Notes: generated from the sequence alone by a model not told the origin. DNA of 64,000 bases from Eremothecium cymbalariae DBVPG#7215 (GCF_000235365.1 NC_016452.1:1350001-1414000), one strand, 5' to 3'; counted from the first letter of the stretch, positions 8,152-18,452 are shown. A program made the numbers and translations.

Positions 8152-11100
8152 ATGAGCGCGGAACTAAATGGGATTAGAAAACGACAAAACAAGGTTCTTG
8201 AGACCTCGTTTGTGTCTACAAGAAAGTTACAAACAGATGAAGGGATAGTAACCGTTCAATCAACGCCGTTGCTTAGTAGGCAGAGAAACAATACATTAAA
8301 CAGTCTTAAACAGGAGGTTCGTGCTTTAGAGCTTGAATTGGCTAAGGTGTTGTTGCGGAAGAGTGAGGCTGAGAAGGTTAAGCAATCGACGACAAATGAT
8401 ATTTATCAGGGTACTTATTCAACAGATCACTTGCAAAGGCATTCTATCCGCCTAAAGGCCAGTACTCAACTTCGGGAGATCAGCAAGAATATAAAGAAGT
8501 TAGAGGAACAGATAAATCAATTAAAAGCCAAGATAGATGCAATTATTTCATTGCCTAATAATAGCCTGTCCGGATCTCCGTATCAGCAGAATCATCAACT
8601 ACAGGAGGAAGGGGATTCTAGCGAAAAGGACCAGAAGCTGAGTCTACATAAGGAGGTTACGGTAACTTCTCTAACGAGTAGTGAGCTAGGATCATCTGGT
8701 TCGCCACCTGAATTTGAAGAACCGGGATTTAACGAATACGCGGACTTAGCCGATGATTACCTGCATTACTCTTATTATACTGATGACGATGGCAATAACT
8801 CTGCAGAAAATGATACACTACAAGATCTTGATTCTGTAGTTGCCAAGGATGTAGACTCGAATATTATCAAGCGACTTGCTTTATCCAGACCGGACAGAAA
8901 GGCAAAGGAAATAGCTACCGCCACCTGGTTGTTTAGTGACTATTTGCAGAGTTTACAGGATTCGAACGCTTCGAGAGAATTCATACTATCGAAAGCCAAT
9001 AATCTCGTTAGATTGTTAAGCAAAAATCCTGAAATCAAACATGAAATGGTGTTTTCAGCATTCACAAACACAATGAACAGTTTGTTACTGTCCGAAGATA
9101 AACTTATAACTTCTGCTGGATACAGAATCTGCAGGTATCTGATTACGGATGATAAATTTATTGAAAATTTAATGATGATCAGAATAGATGCATTTTTAGT
9201 GATATCTTTATCTAAGGAGAATTCGCATAATATGGAGAGGGAGCAAGCCATCAAATTAATCCGTGAATTCATAACGTATCGCACCGGTGTCACCCAAGCC
9301 CTTGTGCAGACTGTAATTAGTTGCGTTGAAAGGACAGATGACAAATTGAGAACAATATGTATCGAAACTCTACTGGAACTTGCGATATTAAATCCCGATA
9401 TATTAAAACAATGTGGTGGTTTCCATATTCTAGAATCATTGTTAAATGATTCTGATTTACAAATCTCACAATTAATCTTGGATACCTTTTTGAGTATGAT
9501 GAATACACAGGATACAAGGTCATATGTGGAAGATTATTGCAATGTCAGTTCCATCCTCTCTGTACTATCGGATTGGCAGTCTAAATCGTCTTTAAATGTG
9601 GAACGGATACAGAATAGCATGTACATGATGGCTCAGATGTTTAAGAACTATAACGGCCTAATTATATTATCGAAAAATTCGTTCAAGCCATTAAAGGAGT
9701 TACTTTCCTTCCTGCAGACACCATTTGTAGCACGTTATGTCTTGGATCTAATTATGGATATTCTTCGGATTAAACCTCTGGATTATCGCGAAGACAGGGC
9801 CCATGCAACTAAACTTACCTCATCGGAATTTCCAAATGACTCAATGGCTACTAACCAATACTTAGCACTCATCGTCCAGATGCTAGATGAGGCAGAAATT
9901 GTAGGGGCTTTGGTATCAATCTTGCTCACTCATCGTTCACATGAAGATGGAGGCCAGCCAAAGAATAGTATCTTACTATCTAAGACGCGTCATGTATTAT
10001 CAGAATACTTAAGCCTCGCAATTAATATCAACTGTTGGAACACCTCCTATTATTCAGCAATTCATCAAAGTTTAAGTCCCATCAAAGTTACCGAGGCATT
10101 TTTGATAGAAAATGTTAATGTAAAACTTAACAAGAATCGTACTACTCTAGGGATGCCGAATATTAATACCCAAAATACTATTATTGACTTCACAAAGTCT
10201 GTTATTAAGACTACCTTGTTAACTGATGTTGACGAGATGACTTTTAAAAAGATGGTTTTTGACACTAAGGTTCTTCAAACGAAGGACTTCACTCAATGGA
10301 ATTGGGACGTGTTAGGGGATTTATGCGAAGGCCCACTGCGCAATCCAAGAAGGTTAGAAGAACTATCTCGGAACACAAAATTTGTTAGAAGGCTTCTTGT
10401 GTTCTACAGGCCATTTAGGTATCGATTTTCTGCTGTTAACAATAAAGCAGCAAATGCTAAACAGTATGCAAATGTTGGTGTCCAATTCTTTTCCATGTTA
10501 GTTTCACACAATGAAGGTTTAAAAATTCTTATGGATGATAACAAGATTATACCACAGATAGCCAGTTCTTTGTATAAATCTATGGAAGGTCAAATGCCGG
10601 TCAACAAAGTATTCGGACTGAAAGAAGTTCAGCATACGATGTGTGTCGGATATTTCCCAATAATTGGTGCTTTATTGAAAACTGTGGACGGCCTTAAAAT
10701 ACTTGAAAGATGGAATATGTTTACGGTTATTTATAAAATGTTCCAACCAAATGTACTTGCAGAAACATACCTGTTGCTTATGTTGCCTCAGCTGGACCTA
10801 ACCCACAGCGTACACTGTAGAATTATAATGGGAAAAGTATTAATAGATGATAGAGAATCTGTGAGAATGGCAGCTACGAATGTCCTCGGAGATATGATTC
10901 AAAACTATAATAGCATTGACCATAAACTAGAGGAATTTATGTTGAATTTACTTGTTGGTCAACTGTATGATTTGTCCAGTGATGTTGTGGCTATTGCAGA
11001 TCGCATACTCTACCACTATTGCATAAAACAAGATTTATCACTAGGCCTAAGGCCAGCGGTGACCAGCTGTCTGCAACAATTGGTTTTTATAGGGTCCCCT

Positions 11101-12267
11101 ATCTTATTTGACCTTTTGGCAGGAACAACAGGATTTAATTTGCTGAGTAACATTCTATATGTTGATAACGAACGGCTTGCATGGTTGCAACATAAGAACA
11201 GAGATTATGTGAATAAGGTAGAGGAATTTTTAGAAAACGAACTCTATTATGTTATTAAAGATCGCACCAAAACTTCACGTAGTTTGCCGTTACACTTTTA
11301 CCAGTCATTAGCCAAGTCTGAGGAGGGCATAAACTTGCTTGAGAAAAAGGGCGATCTTTTGGTCTTTAGCAACACAATAAAGAAATTTTTGTCTGATAGA
11401 GCAAAACTTCTTGATGATGTTATTGAATTGAAAAGTTGCATGTGGTGTTGCGGTTTTATTGGGTCTACGAAACTAGGTATAAAGTTGTTAGACCATTACA
11501 AGGTTGTAGCAGATCTTGTAGATTTTGCAATGACCGATGAAAACCCAGGTATTCGGTTTACGGCATTTTACGCATTAGGGTTGATTAGCAAGACTGAAGA
11601 AGGATGCGAAATACTTGATGAAATGAACTGGTCTTGCAGCACAGACGTCAGACAACATGCAGTGGGAATTTGTGTGCCAAAGAACATCACTAAATTTCTC
11701 AGCTATCCAGATACAAGTCGGGATGTTATATCCAATGAAAACGAAGACTGGTCTAGTACTGAAGACGACGTAATGGAAGCTGGTTTTCCGCCTCTTGAGA
11801 TCTCACAATCTAAGCTGATGCAATTCAGAGAGCAGTCTGAAAAGGACGTCCTTGCAGATGACCAGGAACTGAAAACTCTGATAGAAAGAAAAGCCAGAGA
11901 GTTAAAATCCCAAAATAATATAGAGGTCTTGGTTACACAGTTTCCAGACGATCCTGTCTCGGCCAAAATCATCCGGCTAGTAGGTAAACTCGGTAACCAC
12001 ATCCTAGCCAATAGCGCTATTAAAGAAATCACAGATCTCGAAGCTAAATTCGGTCCCTCCAAATTCGAAACGCCTGAAATGTTTTACGCTGTCTTCAACC
12101 TGATGGCCCAATACAGATTCAAACCCCCCATCAGAAAGTTTCTTTGTGACCTGTTCATCAATAAGAAGTCACTAGAAAGCATCATGAAGCGAGACAAAAG
12201 AAAAAAAAATAGAAAATCCATCATAATCCACACACACACACCTATATATAACCACTACCACTATTAG
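8152..12267 (+). CDS. TSC11: TORC2 subunit Tsc11/Avo3 (Rictor ortholog)
   Basis: Essential scaffold of TOR complex 2, which controls actin polarity and sphingolipid signalling at the plasma membrane. The protein has 1371 residues from the ATG at 8152 (1430 in S. cerevisiae). The N-terminal 150 residues contain two predicted coiled coils, followed by an acidic linker. A long helical-repeat region typical of the Rictor family begins near residue 240. The conserved core includes segments such as MAATNVLGDMIQNYN and FTAFYALGLISKTEEGCEIL. A TTG-initiated extension (8140) is less likely than the ATG. The last about 20 codons are Lys then His/Tyr/Ile rich and overlap a CA-repeat, so the extreme C-terminus may be a recent extension. 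Confidence 0.93.
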   Translation: MSAELNGIRKRQNKVLETSFVSTRKLQTDEGIVTVQSTPLLSRQRNNTLNSLKQEVRALELELAKVLLRKSEAEKVKQSTTNDIYQGTYSTDHLQRHSIRLKASTQLREISKNIKKLEEQINQLKAKIDAIISLPNNSLSGSPYQQNHQLQEEGDSSEKDQKLSLHKEVTVTSLTSSELGSSGSPPEFEEPGFNEYADLADDYLHYSYYTDDDGNNSAENDTLQDLDSVVAKDVDSNIIKRLALSRPDRKAKEIATATWLFSDYLQSLQDSNASREFILSKANNLVRLLSKNPEIKHEMVFSAFTNTMNSLLLSEDKLITSAGYRICRYLITDDKFIENLMMIRIDAFLVISLSKENSHNMEREQAIKLIREFITYRTGVTQALVQTVISCVERTDDKLRTICIETLLELAILNPDILKQCGGFHILESLLNDSDLQISQLILDTFLSMMNTQDTRSYVEDYCNVSSILSVLSDWQSKSSLNVERIQNSMYMMAQMFKNYNGLIILSKNSFKPLKELLSFLQTPFVARYVLDLIMDILRIKPLDYREDRAHATKLTSSEFPNDSMATNQYLALIVQMLDEAEIVGALVSILLTHRSHEDGGQPKNSILLSKTRHVLSEYLSLAININCWNTSYYSAIHQSLSPIKVTEAFLIENVNVKLNKNRTTLGMPNINTQNTIIDFTKSVIKTTLLTDVDEMTFKKMVFDTKVLQTKDFTQWNWDVLGDLCEGPLRNPRRLEELSRNTKFVRRLLVFYRPFRYRFSAVNNKAANAKQYANVGVQFFSMLVSHNEGLKILMDDNKIIPQIASSLYKSMEGQMPVNKVFGLKEVQHTMCVGYFPIIGALLKTVDGLKILERWNMFTVIYKMFQPNVLAETYLLLMLPQLDLTHSVHCRIIMGKVLIDDRESVRMAATNVLGDMIQNYNSIDHKLEEFMLNLLVGQLYDLSSDVVAIADRILYHYCIKQDLSLGLRPAVTSCLQQLVFIGSPILFDLLAGTTGFNLLSNILYVDNERLAWLQHKNRDYVNKVEEFLENELYYVIKDRTKTSRSLPLHFYQSLAKSEEGINLLEKKGDLLVFSNTIKKFLSDRAKLLDDVIELKSCMWCCGFIGSTKLGIKLLDHYKVVADLVDFAMTDENPGIRFTAFYALGLISKTEEGCEILDEMNWSCSTDVRQHAVGICVPKNITKFLSYPDTSRDVISNENEDWSSTEDDVMEAGFPPLEISQSKLMQFREQSEKDVLADDQELKTLIERKARELKSQNNIEVLVTQFPDDPVSAKIIRLVGKLGNHILANSAIKEITDLEAKFGPSKFETPEMFYAVFNLMAQYRFKPPIRKFLCDLFINKKSLESIMKRDKRKKNRKSIIIHTHTPIYNHYHY

Positions 12268-12310
12268 ATAAAACCCATCATCATCATCACCACCGCCACC
12301 CATTCATCCA

Positions 12311-12685
12311 TCATACATGATTCGGATTGTCTTTGTACAGTAGGGGAGTGTTTCTAAATAGTTCATACGAATGCATCAACTTCTCAGGAATCTGAACCTG
12401 TTCCAAAAGCAACTCATCTAACGACTGCAACGAATCCACAAGATACTGCAACTCCGGAACCTTTGCAATTGTCTCCTTGGAGGGTAACTTGCGTTCCAAG
12501 ATTTCTCTATCCTCCAATGTCTCCAGAACCGCTGTAATACTAGCAATTTTTCGCAGCAAAGTAGTAAATTCCCTCCGTAGTGTTATTTCCTGCTTCTGCA
12601 ACTCATCTCGCCTTGAAACCAGCTTATTATACTCCTGTTCTAGCGTCATATCCTCTTTAACCACCTTTCGATCGCTCACCATCAT
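12311..12685 (-). CDS. IES5: Ies5-like INO80 complex subunit
   Basis: Small coiled-coil protein of 124 residues (125 in S. cerevisiae Ies5), a non-essential subunit of the INO80 chromatin remodeller. The sequence is almost all helix: a heptad-rich segment over residues 10-70 rich in Leu, Glu and Arg, followed by an acidic Leu-rich C-terminal half. The family is poorly conserved. The call rests on length, the coiled coil and exact synteny and orientation between TSC11 (YER093C) and MET6 (YER091C). The start is one of two adjacent ATGs at 12685 and 12682; an upstream GTG at 12691 was discounted. It ends only 44 bases from the convergent TSC11 stop. Confidence 0.75.
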   Translation of the reverse strand: MMVSDRKVVKEDMTLEQEYNKLVSRRDELQKQEITLRREFTTLLRKIASITAVLETLEDREILERKLPSKETIAKVPELQYLVDSLQSLDELLLEQVQIPEKLMHSYELFRNTPLLYKDNPNHV

Positions 12686-13305
12686 ATACACATATGCTCA
12701 ATATCCTTGAATAGGAGATAAGTTCTTCATAAGTACGTATAGATCAAGTGGAGACATACTTGGATAACCGCTTCGACCGAAAAATACCCTTTCCAAGTGG
12801 AAGAGCTCACAAATCACGTGACCACATTACCCGGACAATATGGTACATACCCGGACAACACCAATTATCCACAAAATCATCACGTGGCACTCAAAAACTC
12901 GTTTTTCCATCGCCGGCGCGAAATCCGAAACTTGACCGGTGGCATACACTCAAAACATCTCCATAGTAACAGTAACACCGAGGCACGTGACATGACTCTA
13001 TATGGTAGATCGGCATCAAACCATACCACAACTGTGTTCCAAATTAATCAACGGCATGATCGATAAGAAGCATGATCCCTCCTTTAAGTGAGTTTTCACA
13101 TGTATTAGAAACGTTGCAATATTTGGAATTGTATTTTCACGAGAATATTTAAATGGGCCTAATTCGTTAGTTTACACAAGTCAAGTTTCATCTAGTTATT
13201 GTTTTCTGTAGTTTGGAGCTTTTTTAGAAGAATAAAAATTGCTTCGCAGTTGATCAATTGGTATTGCGGGTAGCATATATATAAGTTTTAAGAGTCGATA
13301 TCAAG
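12686..13305. promoter_or_regulatory. IES5-MET6 divergent promoter with three CACGTG boxes
   Basis: A 620-base region with CACGTG at 12815-12820 (within TCACGTGA), 12881-12886 and 12984-12989. A Reb1-type TTACCCG lies at 12827-12833 and a Gcn4-type TGACTC at 12993-12998. In S. cerevisiae Cbf1 binds CACGTG and recruits Met4/Met28 at sulfur genes including MET genes, so this layout fits methionine control of MET6. The 300 bases next to MET6 are AT-rich and likely hold the core promoter and leader. Confidence 0.8.
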
Positions 13306-15618
13306 ATGGTTCAATCGTCTGTGCTAGGGTTTCCAAGAATTGGTGGTAATAGAGAATTGAAGAAGGTGACGGAGGCTTATTGGAGTGGTAAGGTGTCTGA
13401 GGATGAGTTGCTCAGGGTTGGTAAAGAGATCAGGGAACACAATTGGAGGTTGCAACAGGACGCTGGTGTTGATATTATCCCATCTAATGATTTTTCGTAT
13501 TACGATCAGGTGTTGGATTTGTCTTTGTTGTTTAACGTGATTCCCGACCAGTATGCGCAACATGATTTGTCTGAAATTGATACTTTGTTTGCTATGGGGC
13601 GTGGTCTACAAAGAGGTGAGAGTGAAGGAGTCGCAGCGGTTGATGTGACTGCGTTGGAGATGGTTAAATGGTTTGATTCTAATTACCATTATGTGAGACC
13701 CACATTTTCCAACTCTACTGAATTTCGCTTAAACGGGCAGAAGCCTGTGGATGAATACTTAGAGGCGAAGGAGCTTGGAATTGAGACCAGACCAGTTTTG
13801 CTTGGTCCAGTTTCGTTCTTGCACTTGGGTAAAGCTGAGAGGGAGTCTGCTGATTTGGATCTGATATCGTTATTGCCAAATCTATTGCAGGTGTATGTGG
13901 AGCTTTTGCAGAAATTGGCTGAGGCAGGCGTAGAATCTGTTCAGTTGGATGAGCCCGTTTTGGTGTTGGATTTGCCGGAGAATGTCCAGGACGCGTATAA
14001 GACCGCTTATGAGGCTTTTTCTAATGAAGAAGGGCTCCCAAAAATTATATTGACTACTTATTTTGGTACCGTTACCCCTAACTTGAGAGCCATTGAGAAT
14101 TTGCCTGTGGATGGTTTCCATTTTGACTTTGTTAGAAACCCAGAGCAATTTGAAGAGGTCGTTGATTTGTTGAATGAAAATCAAACTTTGTCTGTTGGTA
14201 TTGTTGACGGTAGAAACATCTGGAAGAATGACTTTGCAAAATCATCCGAATTTGTGAGAAAGGCAATTGACCAATTAGGCGAGGACCGTGTTATTGTCTC
14301 CACCTCTTCGTCTCTGCTCCACACCCCAGTTGACCTGGAGAACGAGAGGAAATTAGACGATGAAGTTAAAGATTGGTTTTCTTTTGCTGCGCAGAAGCTA
14401 AACGAAGTTGTTATTATAGCCAAGAACGTTTCTGGTGAGGATGTTAGTGAGGAGTTAGAATCCAATGCTGCTTCAATTGCTGCAAGGGCCGCCTCTTCTA
14501 TTACCCACGACCCTTCTGTTCAAGAGAGAATCGGTCAGCTCAACCAAGCTACATCTACTAGATCGTCTCCTTTTGAAGACAGATTGGCAAAACAGCAGGA
14601 GTCATTGAACTTGCCATTGCTCCCTACCACCACCATTGGTTCATTCCCACAAACTAAGGACATTAGAGTGAACAGAAACAAGTTTAACAAGGGCGAAATT
14701 TCCGCTGAAGAGTATGAGAACTTCATCAACTCTGAAATTGAGAAGGTCATAAGATTCCAAGAAGAAGTTGGTTTAGATGTTTTGGTTCACGGTGAACCGG
14801 AAAGAAATGATATGGTTCAGTACTTTGCTGAGAAGATCAATGGGTACGTGTTCACAACGAATGCTTGGGTTCAATCTTATGGTTCTCGTTACGTCAGACC
14901 ACCAATTATTGTCGGTGACTTGTCCAGACCAGAAGCTATGTCTGTTAAGGAGACTGTATATGCACAATCAATCACCACAAAACCGGTAAAAGGTATTTTA
15001 ACCGGCCCTGTTACCTGTTTGAGATGGTCGTTCCCAAGAAATGACATTGACCAAAAGATCCAGGCTTTACAATTGGCGCTTGCCATTAGGGATGAAGTCA
15101 CCGATTTGGAAGCCGCTGGAATTAAGGTTATCCAGGTTGACGAACCAGCTCTTAGAGAGGGATTGCCTCTAAGAGATGGCCAGGAAAGAGCCGACTACTT
15201 CAACTGGGCCGCAGAAGCCTTCAGAGTCGCCACTTCTGGTGTTTCTGACCAAACTCAAATCCACTCTCATTTCTGCTATTCTGACTTCGACCCCAACCAC
15301 GTTAGAGCCTTGGATGCTGATGTTGTATCCATTGAGTTCTCCAAGAAGGACGATCCAAACTATATTGCTCAGTTCCAATCATATCCAAACCATATCGGTT
15401 TGGGATTGTTTGACATCCACTCCCCAAGAGTGCCACCTAAAGAGGAGTTCATTGAAAAGATTGGAACTATCTTAGGCTCCTACCCACCTGAAAAGTTCTG
15501 GATTAACCCAGACTGTGGTTTGAAAACCAGAGGATGGGATGAAACAAGTGCTTCTCTACATAACATGGTTGAAGCTGCCAAGCACTTCCGTGAACACTAC
15601 TCCCAAGACCAAGAGTAA
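13306..15618 (+). CDS. MET6: Cobalamin-independent methionine synthase
   Basis: 5-methyltetrahydropteroyltriglutamate-homocysteine methyltransferase, the last step of methionine synthesis. The protein has 770 residues, the usual family length, with the two tandem (beta/alpha)8 domains of MetE. The N-terminus is VQSSVLGFPRIGGNRELKK. The catalytic zinc ligands are all present: His655 and Cys657 in HSHFC, Glu677 in SIEFSKKD and Cys737 in NPDCGLKTR. Their spacing matches fungal Met6 proteins. The upstream region carries three CACGTG boxes and a Gcn4-like site. Codon use looks biased, as expected for a highly expressed gene. Neighbours match YER091C. Confidence 0.98.
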   Translation: MVQSSVLGFPRIGGNRELKKVTEAYWSGKVSEDELLRVGKEIREHNWRLQQDAGVDIIPSNDFSYYDQVLDLSLLFNVIPDQYAQHDLSEIDTLFAMGRGLQRGESEGVAAVDVTALEMVKWFDSNYHYVRPTFSNSTEFRLNGQKPVDEYLEAKELGIETRPVLLGPVSFLHLGKAERESADLDLISLLPNLLQVYVELLQKLAEAGVESVQLDEPVLVLDLPENVQDAYKTAYEAFSNEEGLPKIILTTYFGTVTPNLRAIENLPVDGFHFDFVRNPEQFEEVVDLLNENQTLSVGIVDGRNIWKNDFAKSSEFVRKAIDQLGEDRVIVSTSSSLLHTPVDLENERKLDDEVKDWFSFAAQKLNEVVIIAKNVSGEDVSEELESNAASIAARAASSITHDPSVQERIGQLNQATSTRSSPFEDRLAKQQESLNLPLLPTTTIGSFPQTKDIRVNRNKFNKGEISAEEYENFINSEIEKVIRFQEEVGLDVLVHGEPERNDMVQYFAEKINGYVFTTNAWVQSYGSRYVRPPIIVGDLSRPEAMSVKETVYAQSITTKPVKGILTGPVTCLRWSFPRNDIDQKIQALQLALAIRDEVTDLEAAGIKVIQVDEPALREGLPLRDGQERADYFNWAAEAFRVATSGVSDQTQIHSHFCYSDFDPNHVRALDADVVSIEFSKKDDPNYIAQFQSYPNHIGLGLFDIHSPRVPPKEEFIEKIGTILGSYPPEKFWINPDCGLKTRGWDETSASLHNMVEAAKHFREHYSQDQE

Positions 15619-16089
15619 TAACATGTCTTTGTACCCCGTGATGAATTTCAAAAAAGGACAAACCCTTTTCATGAATCTCGTCATCTGGTTCAATTTCATA
15701 ATTCAAAGACCAATCCTCTTCTGTTTTTGTGAGATTCAACATCTATTATAATTTTTAAGTGGAATAGGATTTTTATAATCCATTCATTACTATATTACGA
15801 GTTAACGACTAAGTAAATATATAATGGTTCTGTAATAGAAACGCATTCAACTCCGTTTTAAACACCCTGTTACTTAAGTTCCACCCAGCAGTCTTCTGAT
15901 TGTCGCCTGTTTCGCTGTTTAGCCTGGGTTTTACTTTGTGAAGATTTGGTGCTATACCAAAGCGGTCCAGTTATAAAAGATTTAACGTGCTTCACTTAAA
16001 GGGTGGCGAAAAGAATCGACCTTTGCGTCTAAACAAACTGCAAAAGTTACACAGTATACTGAACATTATATCAAGTGTAGTGTATAAAT
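15619..16089. promoter_or_regulatory. MET6-SHP1 intergenic region
   Basis: About 470 bases between two plus-strand genes. The first 200 are AT-rich (MET6 3' end). A PACE-like GGTGGCGAA lies 80 bases before the SHP1 ATG. No RNA gene recognised. Confidence 0.6.
16002..16010 (+). promoter_or_regulatory. PACE-like element (GGTGGCGAA) before SHP1
   Basis: It differs from the PACE consensus GGTGGCAAA at one base and lies 80 bases upstream of the SHP1 ATG. Shp1 is a Cdc48 cofactor working with the proteasome, so Rpn4 control would be sensible. Confidence 0.6.
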
Positions 16090-17274
16090 ATGTCAGACCA
16101 ACAAATTCAACAGTTTATGACCCTCACTAACTGCTCTGCAGATGTGGCTACTCAGTTTATTAACAAATCGAATGGTGATTTGGAAGATGCGATAAACAAG
16201 TATTACGCAAGTTTGCTAGAAGGTAAAGAAAAAAAGAGTGAGTCTGAGGCACCACTAAGAGATTATCGTTCTAATGCATCAAGCAGTGTTGGAAATGCTA
16301 ATGCTTCACATCCGTCTTCTGCTGCTTCTGGTAAATCTGTGAGTTCGACTGGGCCCAAAAAGAAGGAAACGCCAAAGTTTAGGACTATTTCTCAAATTGT
16401 AAAGGAAGCGCAAGCAGATGATGAAGACGATGATGAGGCAAGACATACTTTTGCCGGTGGGGAAACATCAGGGTTGGAGGTTACCGATCCAAATGACTCA
16501 AATTCTTTGATTAGAGACTTGCTAGACAAAGCACGGAGAGGCGGGGAACGTGGGGCCAGCGGAGATGAAGAGCAAGCTCCAGGTAAAAAGGCATTTAGTG
16601 GCAAGGGCTATCGGTTAGGTTCTTCAGTGAACGCTGTACCCGAAGTTTTAGAGGACCCTGAGCAAGCAGTACCAGCTAAACCTAAAAAGGTCACCAGGGA
16701 GATTACATTTTGGAAAGAGGGGTTCCAGGTTAGCGAAGATGGTCAGCTATATCGTTACGACGATCCAGCTAATAGTTACTATCTAAATGAACTAAACCGG
16801 GGGAGGGCGCCTTTAAAGTTGTTGAATGTTGAGTTTGGCCAGGAAGTGGATGTTAATGTGTATAAGAAGCTTGATGAGTCGTATAAGCCACCCAAGAGAA
16901 AGTATGGAGGGTTTGAAGGCAGTGGACGTAGATTGGGCTCACCAATTCCTGGTGATGCAGCTACAGTGGAAAATGAATCCGCACGTAAAGAACCTAGTGT
17001 CGATGTGCCTGTCTCTTCTGAACCAGAAAAAGTGGAGGAGCCCAAGGGGGACGTAAGTGTTCAAATCAGGTATGCTAATGGTAAACGAGAAATAGTGCGT
17101 TGCAATTCAACAGATACTATCCAGTTCTTGTACGACCATGTTAAAAAGAACACTGATGATCCTAGACCGTTTAACTTGAACCAAACCCATCCGGTTAAAC
17201 CGATTAACCAACTTGAATCAACTATTGGAGAACAAAACTTATGCAACTCTGTTGTTGTCCAAAGATGGGTATAG
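16090..17274 (+). CDS. SHP1: Shp1, Cdc48 (p97) UBX cofactor
   Basis: p47-family adaptor of the Cdc48 ATPase, acting in ubiquitin-dependent degradation, protein phosphatase 1 regulation and membrane fusion. The 394 residues show the expected order. A UBA domain covers about 1-45 (QQFMTLTNCSADVATQFI). A Ser-rich linker follows, with a nuclear-type basic patch and acidic run near residues 110-125. The SEP domain lies at about 202-265 (ITFWKEGFQVSEDG; YVG-type core). A C-terminal UBX domain spans about 320-394 and ends VVVQRWV. The FRT and GRRLGS motifs typical of p47 are visible. Position next to PTH2 matches YBL058W-YBL057C. Confidence 0.95.
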   Translation: MSDQQIQQFMTLTNCSADVATQFINKSNGDLEDAINKYYASLLEGKEKKSESEAPLRDYRSNASSSVGNANASHPSSAASGKSVSSTGPKKKETPKFRTISQIVKEAQADDEDDDEARHTFAGGETSGLEVTDPNDSNSLIRDLLDKARRGGERGASGDEEQAPGKKAFSGKGYRLGSSVNAVPEVLEDPEQAVPAKPKKVTREITFWKEGFQVSEDGQLYRYDDPANSYYLNELNRGRAPLKLLNVEFGQEVDVNVYKKLDESYKPPKRKYGGFEGSGRRLGSPIPGDAATVENESARKEPSVDVPVSSEPEKVEEPKGDVSVQIRYANGKREIVRCNSTDTIQFLYDHVKKNTDDPRPFNLNQTHPVKPINQLESTIGEQNLCNSVVVQRWV

Positions 17275-17420
17275 TTCAGCCAACATCCTATGACACTGCC
17301 TAATCCAGAATCTCCTTCCAATACTTCGTCATTTATAAACAACCAAAAAGTAATATATGTACAACTATGGTCAAAAAAATTCATTATTTAAGGCCGTTCA
17401 GAAAATTTAACGGTTTAACT

Positions 17421-18047
17421 TCAATACAATTTCAACCCCCCTGTAACTTCGTCCAATATAGCCTTAGGCGCTGGGCCTAGTCCTAAGACCGTAGCACTTC
17501 CTGCTTCAATTTGAGTTCTACCAGCGTCATGTACAACATAGCAATTAATGCCTAATGCTAAAGCGTTTGCAAATAGCTCATCCATGCTTTCTTTATCAGG
17601 GCATTTTAAAGTGATTTTTGCTTGCCCTCTCGACAACCATCTTGAGACCATATGTGGGTTATAAGAGTCACGGGACGGCTCTTCTGCAATTAAACGATAG
17701 CATGCAAGTGCTGCATGGCAACATTGGGCTGCCACCTTGCCCTTTGTCATCTGTAGATCACTGCGAACCACTAAAGCCATGCGTACTTCCCCAGCTATTG
17801 TGTTTAATGCAAGAGAATTTACTTCCACACCTTCATCTTCATCTGAACTATCAGAAGCATCAGGAGTATCTTTCTTCGTAGACCCCAAGAATCCTGCTTT
17901 TGCTTTTGCTTGCTCGATTACTTGTTTTGCATAAGTCTTATGATTTTTAGTAGGTTGCAAGGTATCAGTTCTAAACATTCTGCCTAAGCAGTAGCCTGCA
18001 AAGACTGATGCCAATGTCCAGGAAACAGTAAAAGACAAATGAGCCAT
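17421..18047 (-). CDS. PTH2: Mitochondrial-anchored peptidyl-tRNA hydrolase 2
   Basis: Archaeal-type peptidyl-tRNA hydrolase that recycles peptidyl-tRNA. In yeast it is attached to the mitochondrial outer membrane. From ATG 18047 the protein is 208 residues, the same as S. cerevisiae Pth2; an upstream TTG (18074) was discounted. The N-terminus has a membrane anchor (residues 2-25), then an acidic linker. The catalytic Pth2 fold starts near residue 90 with RMALVVRSDLQMTKGKVAAQCCHAA, and the ending is GPAPKAILDEVTGGLKLY. The neighbouring SHP1 stop lies 146 bases away in convergent orientation. Confidence 0.95.
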   Translation of the reverse strand: MAHLSFTVSWTLASVFAGYCLGRMFRTDTLQPTKNHKTYAKQVIEQAKAKAGFLGSTKKDTPDASDSSDEDEGVEVNSLALNTIAGEVRMALVVRSDLQMTKGKVAAQCCHAALACYRLIAEEPSRDSYNPHMVSRWLSRGQAKITLKCPDKESMDELFANALALGINCYVVHDAGRTQIEAGSATVLGLGPAPKAILDEVTGGLKLY

Positions 18048-18452
18048 GGTGGATGATGATTTTGTTCCATCCAAAATGATGTTACAATGCAGTTGTCAAG
18101 AGATCTGCGAAGGTTGTAAAAATAAAAGTAAAAAATAACGTCCACTGAAAAATGCCCTTTGAAGACCTTCATCACCAACAGTAATCCAGAACGCTCAGAA
18201 AATTCAGAATTGAGACAGATACTCAATATTTCTTAAAAAAACTATTCAACATATCACGATATACCAGTCAAATAAAATACCTATCATATGTATAACCTAT
18301 TTACGGTTAAAGTTAAAATAAAAAATAGACACAGCTTTTAGACCGTGTGGGTTAGTAGTAGGCGACGGGAGTTATCATTTATGTATATATATATAAAAAT
18401 GAAGGTTCAAATGTTTCACTTCTTTGGTGCAGTGATAACGACGACGAAGAGA
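18048..18452. other. PTH2 upstream region and TRP2 3' region
   Basis: About 400 AT-rich bases between two minus-strand genes. No distinct motif or RNA gene seen. Confidence 0.5.
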
